Below, one piece after another: positions 52,416 through 60,853 of a DNA stretch of 64,000 bases. Positions within the stretch are counted from its first letter, which is position 1. Every line of letters starts with the position of its first letter. Origin of the DNA: Baekduia sp963706415 (lineage in GTDB: Bacteria > Actinomycetota > Thermoleophilia > Solirubrobacterales > Solirubrobacteraceae). The notes under the pieces are model-generated. The model saw only the letters and a list, made by a program, of their open reading frames with translations, did not search any database and had not been told where the DNA came from. The position numbers and the translations under genes were made by a program. The DNA is taken from positions 4,216,001 to 4,280,000 of the forward strand of contig OY970159.1 of the NCBI GenBank assembly GCA_963706415.1, written 5' to 3'.

Positions 52416-54893
52416 GTGCCACCAAGCGACCCACCGATCCGGGACGTCCCCGACCCTGGCTCGCGGGCCTTGCCGATCGCCGTCGTCGGCCTTCTCGCCG
52501 TCGTGATCGCCGACCTGGTCGCCGGCGGTACCGCGCTGACGATCATCGCGGTCACGCTGCTGGCCGGCGTCGCCTTCGCGCTGATCCGCGCCCAGCGGAC
52601 GCTGGCCCACACCGCCCAGGCGCTCGTCGCCGAGCGCGACGAGGAGCGGACCGCGCGCCGCCGGGCCGACCTCGTGGCCGCCGTGAGCGAGCTGCTGGAG
52701 TCGATGATCGAGCCGCGGGTGATGATCGAGCGCCTCACCGACCTGTTCGTGCCCCAGCTCGGTGACGTCGCCGTCCTCGACCTCCTGCAGCGCGACGGGA
52801 CGCTGCGTGGCGCGGTCACCGCCGCCGTCGATCCGGCCGTCGCCGATGACCTGCGCCGGCTGCGCGAAGAGCATCCGCTCCAGCTCGCGAGCAACCATCC
52901 GGTCGCCACGGCGCTGCGGACGCGCGAGCCGGTGCTGTTGCAGAACCTGCCCGAGAAGGTCCGCGACTACGCCGACAACCCCGAGCACCTCGCACACGTC
53001 CTCGGGTCGGACTACCAGTCGGTGCTGGTGCTCCCGCTGATCGGCCGCGGAGCGACCTTCGGGACGCTGTCGTTCATCCGCGGCAGCGGTCGCGAGCGGT
53101 TCACCGACGACGAGGTCCAGGTCGGCCGCGACCTCGCCGCTCGCGCCGCTCAGGCCCTCGACAACGCGCGGCTGATCGACGACCTGCGCCGCGCCGAGGG
53201 CCGGATGGAGGCGATCATCGAGAACCTCGGCGAGGCGATCGCGGCCATCGCTCCCGACGGGAGCCTGCGCTTCGCCAACGGCGCCGCCGCCGAGTTCGCC
53301 GGCGTCCAGGACGTTCCCGCCCTGATCGCGCTCGGGAGCAGCGCGCTGCTGGACCGCTGGACGGTGCTCGACGAGCACGACGAGCCGATCGCGATGCAGG
53401 ACCTCCTGGTCGTGCGCGCGCTGGCCGGCGAGACGCCGCCGCCACGGCTGCACCACGCGATCGATCGCGAGACCCGCCAGGACCGCTGGCTGCTCACCCG
53501 CGCGGTGCCCGTCCACGACGAGACCGGCGCGATCGACTTCGTCGTCTGGGTCGGCGAGGACGTCACCGCGGTCAAGCGCCAGGAGGTGCGCGAGCGGCTG
53601 CTGTCCAACGCGAGCAAGCTCCTGTCCTCGTCGCTCGACGTCGACGCGACGATCGACAAGGCCGCCTGGGCCGTCGTGCCGGAGCTGGCCGACTGGGCGC
53701 GCATCGACCTGCGCGACGAGCGTGGCGCGCTGGTGCAGATGGCGGTCGCCCATCGCGATCTGGAGCGCGTCGAGCTGCTGCATGAGTGGCGCCGTGACTT
53801 CCCGCCGGTGGAGGAGGACGATCGCGGCCCGGCCGAGGTCCTGCGCACCGGGAAGTCGATCGTGTGGGCCGACGTCGTCGCCGAGGACGTGGTCCGCTAT
53901 GCCCAGTCACCGCGTCATGCCGAGCTGATGCGGATCATCGACACGCGCTCGATGCTCATCGTGCCGATGGTCGTGGGCGACCGCGTGATCGGGACGATGC
54001 AGCTCGCGACGACGTCGGAGAGCGGGCGGATGCTCGGCGCCACCGACCTCGAGCTGGCCGAGGAGCTTGCGCGGCGCGCGGCGATCGCGGTCGACCACGC
54101 ACGCGTGCACGCGATCCGCACGCACATCGCCACGACGCTGCAACGCTCGCTGCTGCCACCGAGCCTGCCCGTCATCCCCGGCCTGACGATCGCCGCACGC
54201 TTCCGGGCGGCCGGGACGGCGACCGAGGTCGGCGGCGACTTCTACGACCTCTTCGAGGCGCGCGAGCGCTGGATGGTCATGATGGGCGACGTCACCGGCA
54301 AGGGGCCGGGGGCGGCGGCGATCACGTCGCTGGCGCGCTACACGATGCGCACCGCCGCCCAGTACGAGGACGACCCGACCGCGATGCTGCGCCGGCTGAA
54401 CGCGACGCTCGGGTCCGACCCGGAGCGGCGCCAGATCTGCACCGCGGTCTGCGTCGAGGTGCGGCCGCCGGCCAACGGCGCACCGGGCGTCGGCCTGCAG
54501 GTCGTCTGCGCCGGGCATCCCTCGCCGCTGCTGGTCGCCGCCGACGGCGACGTGCGACCGGTCGGGCGGCCGGGCACGCTCCTGGGCGCGTTCGCCGAGG
54601 GCCGGTGGACGGTCGCCGACGTGGCGCTGGGCGTCGGCGACGCGCTGGTCCTCTACACCGACGGCGTCACCGACACGCGCGGGCCCGACGGCCGCTTCGG
54701 CACCGAGCGGCTGGAGGCGCTGCTGCGCACGATCGGCCCGGCGGACGCCGAGACGATCGCCGGCGGGATCGACGCGGCGCTGCAGGAGTTCGGCGAGCAG
54801 CGCGACGACGTCGCGGTCCTGGTGCTCTGCGGGACCGCGGACGCTGCGCCGCAGACCGCCGTGGTGGGCGCTCCGACGACGCGTGCGGCCTGA
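52416..54893 (+). CDS. Membrane SpoIIE-type PP2C phosphatase with GAF and PAS sensors
   Basis: The 825-residue protein is a sensory phosphatase. Two hydrophobic segments at the start (LPIAVVGLLAVVIADLVA and ALTIIAVTLLAGVAFALI) anchor it. A GAF domain (about 80-245), a PAS domain (about 260-390) and a second GAF (about 395-555) follow. The SpoIIE/RsbU PP2C domain (about 570-810) has the metal-binding residues in TEVGGDFYDLF, GDVTGKGPGAAA, VLYTDGVTDTRG and RDDVAVLVL. Such proteins dephosphorylate anti-sigma-factor antagonists and release stress sigma factors. The partner genes are not adjacent. Confidence 0.92.
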   Translation: MPPSDPPIRDVPDPGSRALPIAVVGLLAVVIADLVAGGTALTIIAVTLLAGVAFALIRAQRTLAHTAQALVAERDEERTARRRADLVAAVSELLESMIEPRVMIERLTDLFVPQLGDVAVLDLLQRDGTLRGAVTAAVDPAVADDLRRLREEHPLQLASNHPVATALRTREPVLLQNLPEKVRDYADNPEHLAHVLGSDYQSVLVLPLIGRGATFGTLSFIRGSGRERFTDDEVQVGRDLAARAAQALDNARLIDDLRRAEGRMEAIIENLGEAIAAIAPDGSLRFANGAAAEFAGVQDVPALIALGSSALLDRWTVLDEHDEPIAMQDLLVVRALAGETPPPRLHHAIDRETRQDRWLLTRAVPVHDETGAIDFVVWVGEDVTAVKRQEVRERLLSNASKLLSSSLDVDATIDKAAWAVVPELADWARIDLRDERGALVQMAVAHRDLERVELLHEWRRDFPPVEEDDRGPAEVLRTGKSIVWADVVAEDVVRYAQSPRHAELMRIIDTRSMLIVPMVVGDRVIGTMQLATTSESGRMLGATDLELAEELARRAAIAVDHARVHAIRTHIATTLQRSLLPPSLPVIPGLTIAARFRAAGTATEVGGDFYDLFEARERWMVMMGDVTGKGPGAAAITSLARYTMRTAAQYEDDPTAMLRRLNATLGSDPERRQICTAVCVEVRPPANGAPGVGLQVVCAGHPSPLLVAADGDVRPVGRPGTLLGAFAEGRWTVADVALGVGDALVLYTDGVTDTRGPDGRFGTERLEALLRTIGPADAETIAGGIDAALQEFGEQRDDVAVLVLCGTADAAPQTAVVGAPTTRAA

Positions 54894-54923
54894 TCTCCGG
54901 GCGCGTTTCGAAAGATTCGTCCG

Positions 54924-54952
54924 GAACGTGCGGCATGCTCGCGCGCACGTTC
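54924..54952 (+). terminator. Hairpin after the SpoIIE-phosphatase gene
   Basis: GAACGTGCG (54924-54932) and CGCACGTTC (54944-54952) form a perfect 9-base stem. It lies 30 bases after the stop. Confidence 0.5.
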
Positions 54953-55001
54953 GTTGACCCGCGGGGCCGACGAGCGTGGCATGCCGCCTTGGAGGAGGGT
55001 C

Positions 55002-55169
55002 ATGGAACGGTCGCTACCGATCTACGCCAGTACTGCCAGCCGTCGTGGACACGGCCGCGGATGGTCGCGCCGCCGACGCCGCTGGGCGCGCCTGGTGGTT
55101 CCCGGCGTCATGGGCATCACCACAGCACTCGTCGCGCTGCTCGTCGTCGGTGCCGAGCGGCTCGGCTAG
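55002..55169 (+). CDS. Small membrane protein of unknown function
   Basis: ATG 55002 follows GGAGGAGGG, the strongest Shine-Dalgarno in this part of the window, and encodes 55 residues. An arginine-rich amphipathic start (MERSLPIYASTASRRG, then SRRRRRWARL) leads into one transmembrane helix (VVPGVMGITTALVALLVVGA). The positive charges predict the N-terminus inside. An in-frame upstream TTG would add 16 unlikely residues. I do not recognise it; size and topology resemble small regulatory membrane proteins. Confidence 0.6.
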   Translation: MERSLPIYASTASRRGHGRGWSRRRRRWARLVVPGVMGITTALVALLVVGAERLG

Positions 55170-55179
55170 CGTTCCAGGC

Positions 55180-55401
55180 GTGATTGTCGAGATCCGAGGA
55201 GTGCCGGAGGATGTCTATCGGCGTCTGGAGTCCTTGGCGGCGATGGCAGACCAGACGCTCGATGAGTTCTTGTTGGCACGGCTGACCGAAATCACGCAGG
55301 CACCAACGATGCCCCAGTCAGTAGAGCGGATCCGCAGCCGCGAACGCTACGACGGTCCGTCAAGCGCCGCCGTCATCCGCGCCGCGCGCGACGCTCGTTG
55401 A
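55180..55401 (+). CDS. VapB-type antitoxin (ribbon-helix-helix)
   Basis: The 73-residue protein has the antitoxin layout: N-terminal DNA-binding ribbon-helix-helix IVEIRGVPEDVYRRLESLAAMADQTLDEFLLARLTEI in overlapping pieces, then a flexible tail (RIRSRERYDGPSSAAVIRAARDAR) that would wrap the toxin. GTG 55180 is the start. A VapC PIN-ribonuclease gene normally follows with overlap; here only a decayed start remains (see 55401). The antitoxin therefore appears orphaned and could act on a toxin elsewhere or be losing function. Confidence 0.75.
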   Translation: MIVEIRGVPEDVYRRLESLAAMADQTLDEFLLARLTEITQAPTMPQSVERIRSRERYDGPSSAAVIRAARDAR

Positions 55402-55475
55402 TGGTCGACGACCGCGGTCTCGCAACGGCGCGCGTGCCGTGCTCGGCGACGAGCGCATGCGCCACGTGTCCTAGA
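55401..55475 (+). pseudogene. Remnant of a VapC toxin gene
   Basis: ATG 55401 overlaps the antitoxin TGA (TGATGG), as toxin starts do. The first codons read MVDD, and after a frame change NGARAVLGDERMRHVS, recalling VapC N-termini with V-D-A-S and the DxARARL segment. The frame stops at TAG 55473. The PIN acidic residues are absent. I infer deletion of most of the toxin. Confidence 0.35.
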
Positions 55476-55529
55476 CGCTCAGACCGTCGCCGACTGTTGT
55501 AGCCGACCGGACGAACGCCCGGCAAGACC

Positions 55530-56507
55530 TCAGACCGTCGCGGGCTCGCGCGGGAGTGCGGGTGGCTCGGCCTCGGCGGCGACGCGCTCGCTGCGCCCGG
55601 CTGCCAGGTAGGACCAGATCAGCGCGTTCCAGGTCAGGCAGACCGACGCGACGTGGAGCCAGACGGTCCAGGCCGGGTAGTCGAGCACGTGGTACTGCAG
55701 GGTGCCGATGATGCCGGTGACCGCAACCGCGAGGCAGACCGCGGTCAGCGGGGCGAACAGGTCGCGCGCGCCGCGGAAGCGGGCGTAGATCCACAGCGCG
55801 ACGGCGGCGACGCCGAAGACAGCGGCGACGCGCGCGTGGACCATGATCACCGTCTTGAAGGTGTCGTCGCCGAAGAGCCCCAGGCGCGAGACGGTGTCGT
55901 CGGTGCCCTCGCCGCCGGCGTAGGGGCCCGAGGCGGTCACCGCGGTCCCGACCACGACGACCACGCCGCCCGCGACGGTGAGCGCCCGGGTAAGGCCGAC
56001 GAGCAGCGCGTCGTGGACCGGCGTCTGCGGCTTGCCGGTGCGCTCGCGCACTACGCGCCAGACGAGCATCATCGCCACGACCAGCGTGCCCATCGAGAGC
56101 AGGAAGTGGCTCATGACGGTCACGGGGTTGAGGCCGGTCAACACCGTGATCCCGCCGAGCACCGCCTGGACCAGGACACCGCCGACCAGCAGCGCGCCCA
56201 GGACCGTGAAGTCGCGGCGATAGGGCCGGCGCAGCAGCGCAAAGGCGAGGCAGAGCAGCGCCGCGATCGAGACCGGCGTCGTGATCATCCGGTTGCTGAA
56301 CTCGATGTAGGCATGGCCGTTGGACGGCGTCACCGACGTGCCGTTGCAGCGCGGCCACTCCGGACAGCCCAGGCCGGAGCCGGTCAGCCGCACCGCAGCG
56401 CCGGAGATGACGATCAGGGTGAACAGCACCAGCGCCGACCACGCGGCGTAGGCGTGCACGCGGGGCGAGACGGGCCACCGCGCGCGCAGGCGATCCAGAC
56501 GGGACAT
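55530..56507 (-). CDS. ctaA: Heme A synthase
   Basis: CtaA (COX15 family) oxidises the methyl group of heme O to form heme A for cytochrome oxidase. Eight hydrophobic segments are seen, with the external cysteine pair in GSGLGCPEWPRCNG (CtaA disulfide), EFSNRMITT, heme-liganding histidines in MSHFLLSMGT and MVHARVAAVFG, and QYHVLDYPAW. Length 325 is normal. The C-terminal tail is acidic and proline-rich. No ctaB or oxidase gene is in the window. Confidence 0.92.
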   Translation of the reverse strand: MSRLDRLRARWPVSPRVHAYAAWSALVLFTLIVISGAAVRLTGSGLGCPEWPRCNGTSVTPSNGHAYIEFSNRMITTPVSIAALLCLAFALLRRPYRRDFTVLGALLVGGVLVQAVLGGITVLTGLNPVTVMSHFLLSMGTLVVAMMLVWRVVRERTGKPQTPVHDALLVGLTRALTVAGGVVVVVGTAVTASGPYAGGEGTDDTVSRLGLFGDDTFKTVIMVHARVAAVFGVAAVALWIYARFRGARDLFAPLTAVCLAVAVTGIIGTLQYHVLDYPAWTVWLHVASVCLTWNALIWSYLAAGRSERVAAEAEPPALPREPATV

Positions 56508-56552
56508 GCGCCAGACAGGATGACAAGTCGGGCGGCTCGGCGCGGACGCCGG

Positions 56553-58472
56553 TCAGCTGCGAGCGGGAAGCGCGGCGCGCAGCCACTGCGCGAAGGCCGC
56601 GCCGCCGACGTCCGGGACGGCGAGCCGTGGCAAGGCGTAGGGGTCGGACGTCGCGTCCACGAGACCGGGCGCGTTGACGGTGGCGTGACTGTAGCCGGCG
56701 GCGCGGGCGGCGGCCTTGGTGGCCTGGTCGACGTCGACGCCGGGCACGCCGAAGGGGTAAGAGAAGACCGTCGGGCGCCGGGACTCCCCGAGCCAGGACG
56801 CGAGATCGTCGGCGCTGCCGGTCAGCTCGCCGGCGCGGACCGCCGCCGGCGCATGGGCGAGGCTGAGATGCGTACGGCCGTGGGCCTGCACGGTGAACGA
56901 ACCGGCGGTCGCGAGCGTGACGAGCTCGTCGGGGGTCAGCGGACGATCGCGGTCCGGCGGATGGGTCGCGCCGTCGTGACCGGCCCAGACCTGGAGCTGG
57001 GAGAGCGCGCCGGCGATCGTCGCGCGGTCGCGGGTGCGCAGCGCCGCGTGGACGTGGGCGCGGACGGCGGCGCGCTCGTCCTGGGTGCGCGGTGCCCAGG
57101 CGCGGGTGCCCTCGGGAAGGTCGAGCGTGAGGATCTCGTGCGCGCCGGTGTCGGCGAGCGCCGCCTCGACGCCGTCCCACCAGTAGCCGATGCCGGTGGC
57201 GATGTGGCTGGTGGAGGCGAAGAGCGTGGCGGGGATGCCGGTCGCGGCCAGCGCCGGCAGGGCGTGGACCAAGTTGTCGTGGTAGCCGTCGTCGAAGGTG
57301 ATGGCGACGGCGTGCGGCCCGGCCTCGCCGGCGATGACGGCCTCCAGCGGCGCGGGCGTCCAACCGGTGGCGAGGACTTCGAGCTGCTCGGCGAAGTGCG
57401 CCGGCGTGACCGCGAGACCGAGCGGATCGGGGCCGATGTCGGCGACGCGGTGGTACAGCAGGATCGCGCCGTGAGGCTCCCCGGCGGCGCCCGCGCCGGC
57501 GACGCCCCCACCGGCCGTCGAGGGACGAATGAACCGCGGTCTGCGTCGTTCGGCCTTGCCGCCTCGGTCCTGATGAGCGCGCCGATCAGACGTCCCTCGA
57601 CGGCCGGGTGGAGGCGCGGCGAGCGTGCCTGCTTTGCGGCGCGGCGCCGGCGGCGGGATGTCGGCGCGCAGGGTGGTCGAGGAGCGATCGGGCTGCAGGC
57701 CCGCGTGGGCGAGCGCCGGACCGAGGACGGCGCCGGCGCCGGCGGCCGCCCAGGCCGCACGGTCGATCGCAGCGCGGCGGCGGCCGCGCAAGACGTTGGC
57801 GGTGGCCGCCGCGGCGGCACGGGCGGCCAGCGCCGCACCGGCCTCACGGTCGGTGGCGCCGAGTGTCGCCGCGCGGGCGCCCGTCTGCGCACGGCGGCGC
57901 AGCAGCTCGGTGGGACGCAGGGCCGACAGGTCGCGCGCGGCGGACATCCCGGGAGCGGCGACGATCGCCCACCCCGCGTCCTGGAGCTCCCGCTGTGCGC
58001 GGCGGTCCTCGCCGACGCTGTCACGCGCGGCGGCATGGCCACGCGCGGGGAAGAACCCGCCGACGCCGCGCAGCGCCGCGACGCGAAACGCGACGTTGCC
58101 GCCGGGAAACGGCCCGGATCGTCGCGGATCGCCGTCGTGCAGGCCGAGCACCTCGGCGTGGCCTTCGGCATCCAGCCACACCGGAGCACCGGCCGCACGC
58201 AGCGGACCCCCCGCCGCGCCGGCACGCGCATCGCCGAACACGTCGCGCACCGCCGCACCCCAGCCCGGATCAACCCGTACATCATGATCGACCAATGCCA
58301 TGATGTCGCTCTCAGCGGCCAGGTCGAGCGCACGATTGCGCGCCGCCGCCCACGCACCCGGCCGCTCCAACGCGACCGTCAGCGCATCGTCAACGCCTGC
58401 GCCCCGCAGCGCCGCCAGCGCCACCGCGCCATCGGCCCCTGGGGCAACAACAATAACAACACAGACTCTCAC
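56553..58472 (-). CDS. Fusion: GT2-like glycosyltransferase plus NodB polysaccharide deacetylase
   Basis: The 639-residue protein joins two enzymes. Residues about 1-200 form a family-2-like glycosyltransferase: VCVVIVVAPG, then ALVDHDVRVDPGWG with the D-x-D nucleotide-sugar motif, and SVGEDRRAQRELQDAGW as its ED/QxxRW-like equivalent. A basic linker leads to a NodB domain (about 345-635) with VAITFDDGYHDN (catalytic and metal Asp), HGRTHLSLA (metal histidines) and FSYPFG. It would add and then deacetylate sugars of an envelope polysaccharide. GTG 58472 is the start and overlaps a duplicated mini-ORF (58469-58531). Confidence 0.82.
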   Translation of the reverse strand: MRVCVVIVVAPGADGAVALAALRGAGVDDALTVALERPGAWAAARNRALDLAAESDIMALVDHDVRVDPGWGAAVRDVFGDARAGAAGGPLRAAGAPVWLDAEGHAEVLGLHDGDPRRSGPFPGGNVAFRVAALRGVGGFFPARGHAAARDSVGEDRRAQRELQDAGWAIVAAPGMSAARDLSALRPTELLRRRAQTGARAATLGATDREAGAALAARAAAAATANVLRGRRRAAIDRAAWAAAGAGAVLGPALAHAGLQPDRSSTTLRADIPPPAPRRKAGTLAAPPPGRRGTSDRRAHQDRGGKAERRRPRFIRPSTAGGGVAGAGAAGEPHGAILLYHRVADIGPDPLGLAVTPAHFAEQLEVLATGWTPAPLEAVIAGEAGPHAVAITFDDGYHDNLVHALPALAATGIPATLFASTSHIATGIGYWWDGVEAALADTGAHEILTLDLPEGTRAWAPRTQDERAAVRAHVHAALRTRDRATIAGALSQLQVWAGHDGATHPPDRDRPLTPDELVTLATAGSFTVQAHGRTHLSLAHAPAAVRAGELTGSADDLASWLGESRRPTVFSYPFGVPGVDVDQATKAAARAAGYSHATVNAPGLVDATSDPYALPRLAVPDVGGAAFAQWLRAALPARS

Positions 58473-58531
58473 GCCGCCACCAGCGCCACCGCGCCAACGG
58501 TGCCCGGGGCAACCACAACGCAGACCCTCAC
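58469..58531 (-). CDS. 20-codon mini-ORF duplicated from the start of the downstream gene
   Basis: GTG 58531 to TGA 58469 encodes MRVCVVVAPGTVGAVALVAA, nearly the same as the first 20 codons of the GT2/NodB gene (MRVCVVIVVAPGADGAVALA). Its stop overlaps the real start (GTGA). The DNA is a 59-base offset tandem duplication with small length differences. It may be translated as a short coupled leader. Confidence 0.5.
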   Translation of the reverse strand: MRVCVVVAPGTVGAVALVAA

Positions 58532-58604
58532 GCCGCCACCACCCGCGCGCGTCGTGGATCTCGCGGTACGAGATCGACTCGTCCCCTCGATGGGCTCTGT
58601 GGGC

Positions 58605-59663
58605 TCACGGCAGCGCTCGGAGTGCCGAGGCGAGCGCGGCGGCGGTCGCCGACCAGCCGGAGGTGATGCGGGCGAAGCCGGCGCGGGCGCGCTGGGCGCG
58701 GAGCGGGAGGTCGGTGAGGAGAGCCTCGACGGCGTCGGCCGCGGCGAGGGGTCCGGCGGCAAACGACGCGGTCTCACCGAGGGCGGCGCGGGTCGGCGCG
58801 TCGTCGGGCGCGACGATCGTCTGGCCGCAGGCGAGCATGGCGATCGCTGCCGGCCTCCAGCTGCGGACCGATGGTGCGATCGCGACGGTCGCCGAGGCGA
58901 AGGCGTGGGCGAGCGCGCCGCTGCCCGCGGCGACGCCGAGGAATGGGAACGGCAGCTCGAGGTCCTCGCGCACCCCGCTGACCGCGAACGTCAGGTCGTC
59001 GCGACGGCGGTGCAGCTCGGCCGCGACGAGCAGCCCGAACGGCTCGTCCCCGTGGACGAGCACCATGTCCTCGCGACGGTGAACCGGCAGCGGCGCGTAA
59101 ACGGCATCGACGCCGGCGGGCAGCGTGCCGCCGAGCCACGGCGGGCCGAGTGGCTCGATGCCGTCGGTCCAGCCGAGCGTGGCGAGCGGAGCCGGCGCAC
59201 TCGTGGCCAGCACCGCACGAGCGCGGAGGCCGGGCGCGCGCAGGACGGCGGGCGCAGCGGGCCAACCGGCGGCGAGGACGATGTCGGCGCGGGCGAGGTC
59301 GTGGTCGACGCGCGCGAGGTCGTGGTCGACGCGCGCGAGGTCCGGGGCGGCGGGTGCGAGGGCGGAGGCATCGCTGCTCGGCGTTGCGATCTCTTCGGCG
59401 GCGTCGCCGGGAACGATGTTGGTGGCGATGCCCTCGGACCGCAGGGCCTGCAACAACTCTGTGGGGATTCCGGCGTCGCGCGCCTCCGTCTGCCCCGGCC
59501 CGAGAACGAGGGCCACGTCGAGCGGCTCAGCGGACTCGACCGCCCGCTCGACCAACGGTGCCTGCCCGACCCGCAGTAGCTCCCCCAGCGCCCACGGCAC
59601 CGCCGGCGCGACGCCACGCTCCTCCCCGTCGCCCCCGCCTCGCCGGCGTCGCAGCGCCGGCAC
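58605..59663 (-). CDS. Glycosyltransferase-like protein
   Basis: This 352-residue protein starts at GTG 59663, two bases after the previous stop. The C-terminal half resembles a GT-B (family 4-type) glycosyltransferase: VLVHGDEPFGLLVAAELHRR, LPFPFLGVAAGSGALAHAFA, then ATVAIAPSVRSWRPAAIAMLACGQTIVA in pieces, the region that binds the donor in related enzymes. The N-terminal half has weaker similarity. DLARVDH occurs twice in tandem (21-base DNA repeats at about 59300-59341). It is part of the minus-strand glycan cluster and could act after the two upstream transferases. Confidence 0.65.
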   Translation of the reverse strand: MPALRRRRGGGDGEERGVAPAVPWALGELLRVGQAPLVERAVESAEPLDVALVLGPGQTEARDAGIPTELLQALRSEGIATNIVPGDAAEEIATPSSDASALAPAAPDLARVDHDLARVDHDLARADIVLAAGWPAAPAVLRAPGLRARAVLATSAPAPLATLGWTDGIEPLGPPWLGGTLPAGVDAVYAPLPVHRREDMVLVHGDEPFGLLVAAELHRRRDDLTFAVSGVREDLELPFPFLGVAAGSGALAHAFASATVAIAPSVRSWRPAAIAMLACGQTIVAPDDAPTRAALGETASFAAGPLAAADAVEALLTDLPLRAQRARAGFARITSGWSATAAALASALRALP

Positions 59664-59665
59664 GG

Positions 59666-60853
59666 CTAGACCGCCCCGCGGTCGCGGTGGGCGTGGGCGA
59701 TCGCGGCGCGCAGGCCCGCGTCGACCTGGGCGGCCGCACGGTCCCACGTGCGCTCGGCCCGCAGGACGACGCCCTGGACGGCACGGTCGGCCCGCAACGC
59801 CGGGTCGGTCAGCAGCCGCTCCAGCGCATCGGCGATGGCGATCGGGTCCAGCGGCGCGAAGTCCACCGGGCCACCGCGGCCGAAGGCCGCGACCACGCTC
59901 GGCGCGTCGAGCTCCACGCAGGCCAGCCCGCAGGCGAGCATCTCCTGGGCGACCAGCGAGTAGTTGGTCATCGACAGCACCAGCCCGACCGTCGCCTCGG
60001 CGTAGATCGCCGGCAGCGCCGGCTCGGGCACCACCCCCAGGTTCTTGTGAGGGAAGTCGACACCGGCCGGACCGCCGTGGCCGAAGAGCCATGCCTCGAC
60101 CTCCGGACGCCGGTCATGCAGCTCGGCCAGCGCGGCCAGCGCGACGGGAACGCCACGCCGCGGCGTCGTGGACCGCGCGTACGCGACGACCACGTTCGAG
60201 CGCCGCTCCACCTCCGGCGACGGCTGGTAGCGGTCGCCGTCGATGCCGAGGTCGAACGCCGTGGCGGGCAACCCGTACACCTCGCCCATCGTGTCGGCCA
60301 GCCACTGGCCCGCGGTGATCGGATAAAGGCCGTGGCGATAGCTGTCGTCGGCCCACGTCCGCTGCACGCTGGTCCCGAAGAACTCCGGCTCGTGGTCTTG
60401 CACCAGATACGCGCGTCCCGCCGCCGGCAGCGTCCGCACGCGCGCGACCGTCTGCCAGCCCGTGGCCACCACCACGTCGGCGCCGGTGAACGCCTCGAGC
60501 CCATAGGCGACGCTCGCCTCGAACGGCCCGAACCACGCCCGCAGATCGCGCGCCGCCCCGTCTGCCCCACCACGGCAGCGCCCACCGGGGTCATCGATCC
60601 ACAACGAGCACCGATGCCCGCGGCGCTCCAGCGCGCGCACGAGGTTGGCGATCGTCATGTGCCCGCCGCTGCCCTGCTGGAAGAACGGGACGACGAACGC
60701 CACGTGCAGCGCGGCGCCTTCGGCAGGCGGCTCCAGCGTGGCGCCGGCGGGAGCGCGCAGCAGCGCGCCCAGCACGCGCGCCTCGACGTACTCGTCGTTG
60801 ATCGTCGGCCCACTGGCCATCCGCTTCAACTTGGTCTTGATCCCGAGCCCCAT
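59666..60853 (-). CDS. GT-B glycosyltransferase (family 4-like)
   Basis: The 395-residue protein has the GT-B layout. The acceptor domain contains VAFVVPFFQQGSGGHMTIANLVRALE, and a WsaF-like YLVQDHEPEFFGT segment is present. The donor domain contains NVVVAYARSTTPRRGVPVALAAL, then LGVVPEPALPAIYAEATVGLVLSMTNYSLVAQEMLACGLACVE in pieces, with the E-x-x-A-C-G motif that binds the nucleotide sugar. Related proteins are rhamnosyltransferases of surface glycans. ATG 60853 directly follows the upstream gene's stop (TAGATG). Confidence 0.85.
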   Translation of the reverse strand: MGLGIKTKLKRMASGPTINDEYVEARVLGALLRAPAGATLEPPAEGAALHVAFVVPFFQQGSGGHMTIANLVRALERRGHRCSLWIDDPGGRCRGGADGAARDLRAWFGPFEASVAYGLEAFTGADVVVATGWQTVARVRTLPAAGRAYLVQDHEPEFFGTSVQRTWADDSYRHGLYPITAGQWLADTMGEVYGLPATAFDLGIDGDRYQPSPEVERRSNVVVAYARSTTPRRGVPVALAALAELHDRRPEVEAWLFGHGGPAGVDFPHKNLGVVPEPALPAIYAEATVGLVLSMTNYSLVAQEMLACGLACVELDAPSVVAAFGRGGPVDFAPLDPIAIADALERLLTDPALRADRAVQGVVLRAERTWDRAAAQVDAGLRAAIAHAHRDRGAV

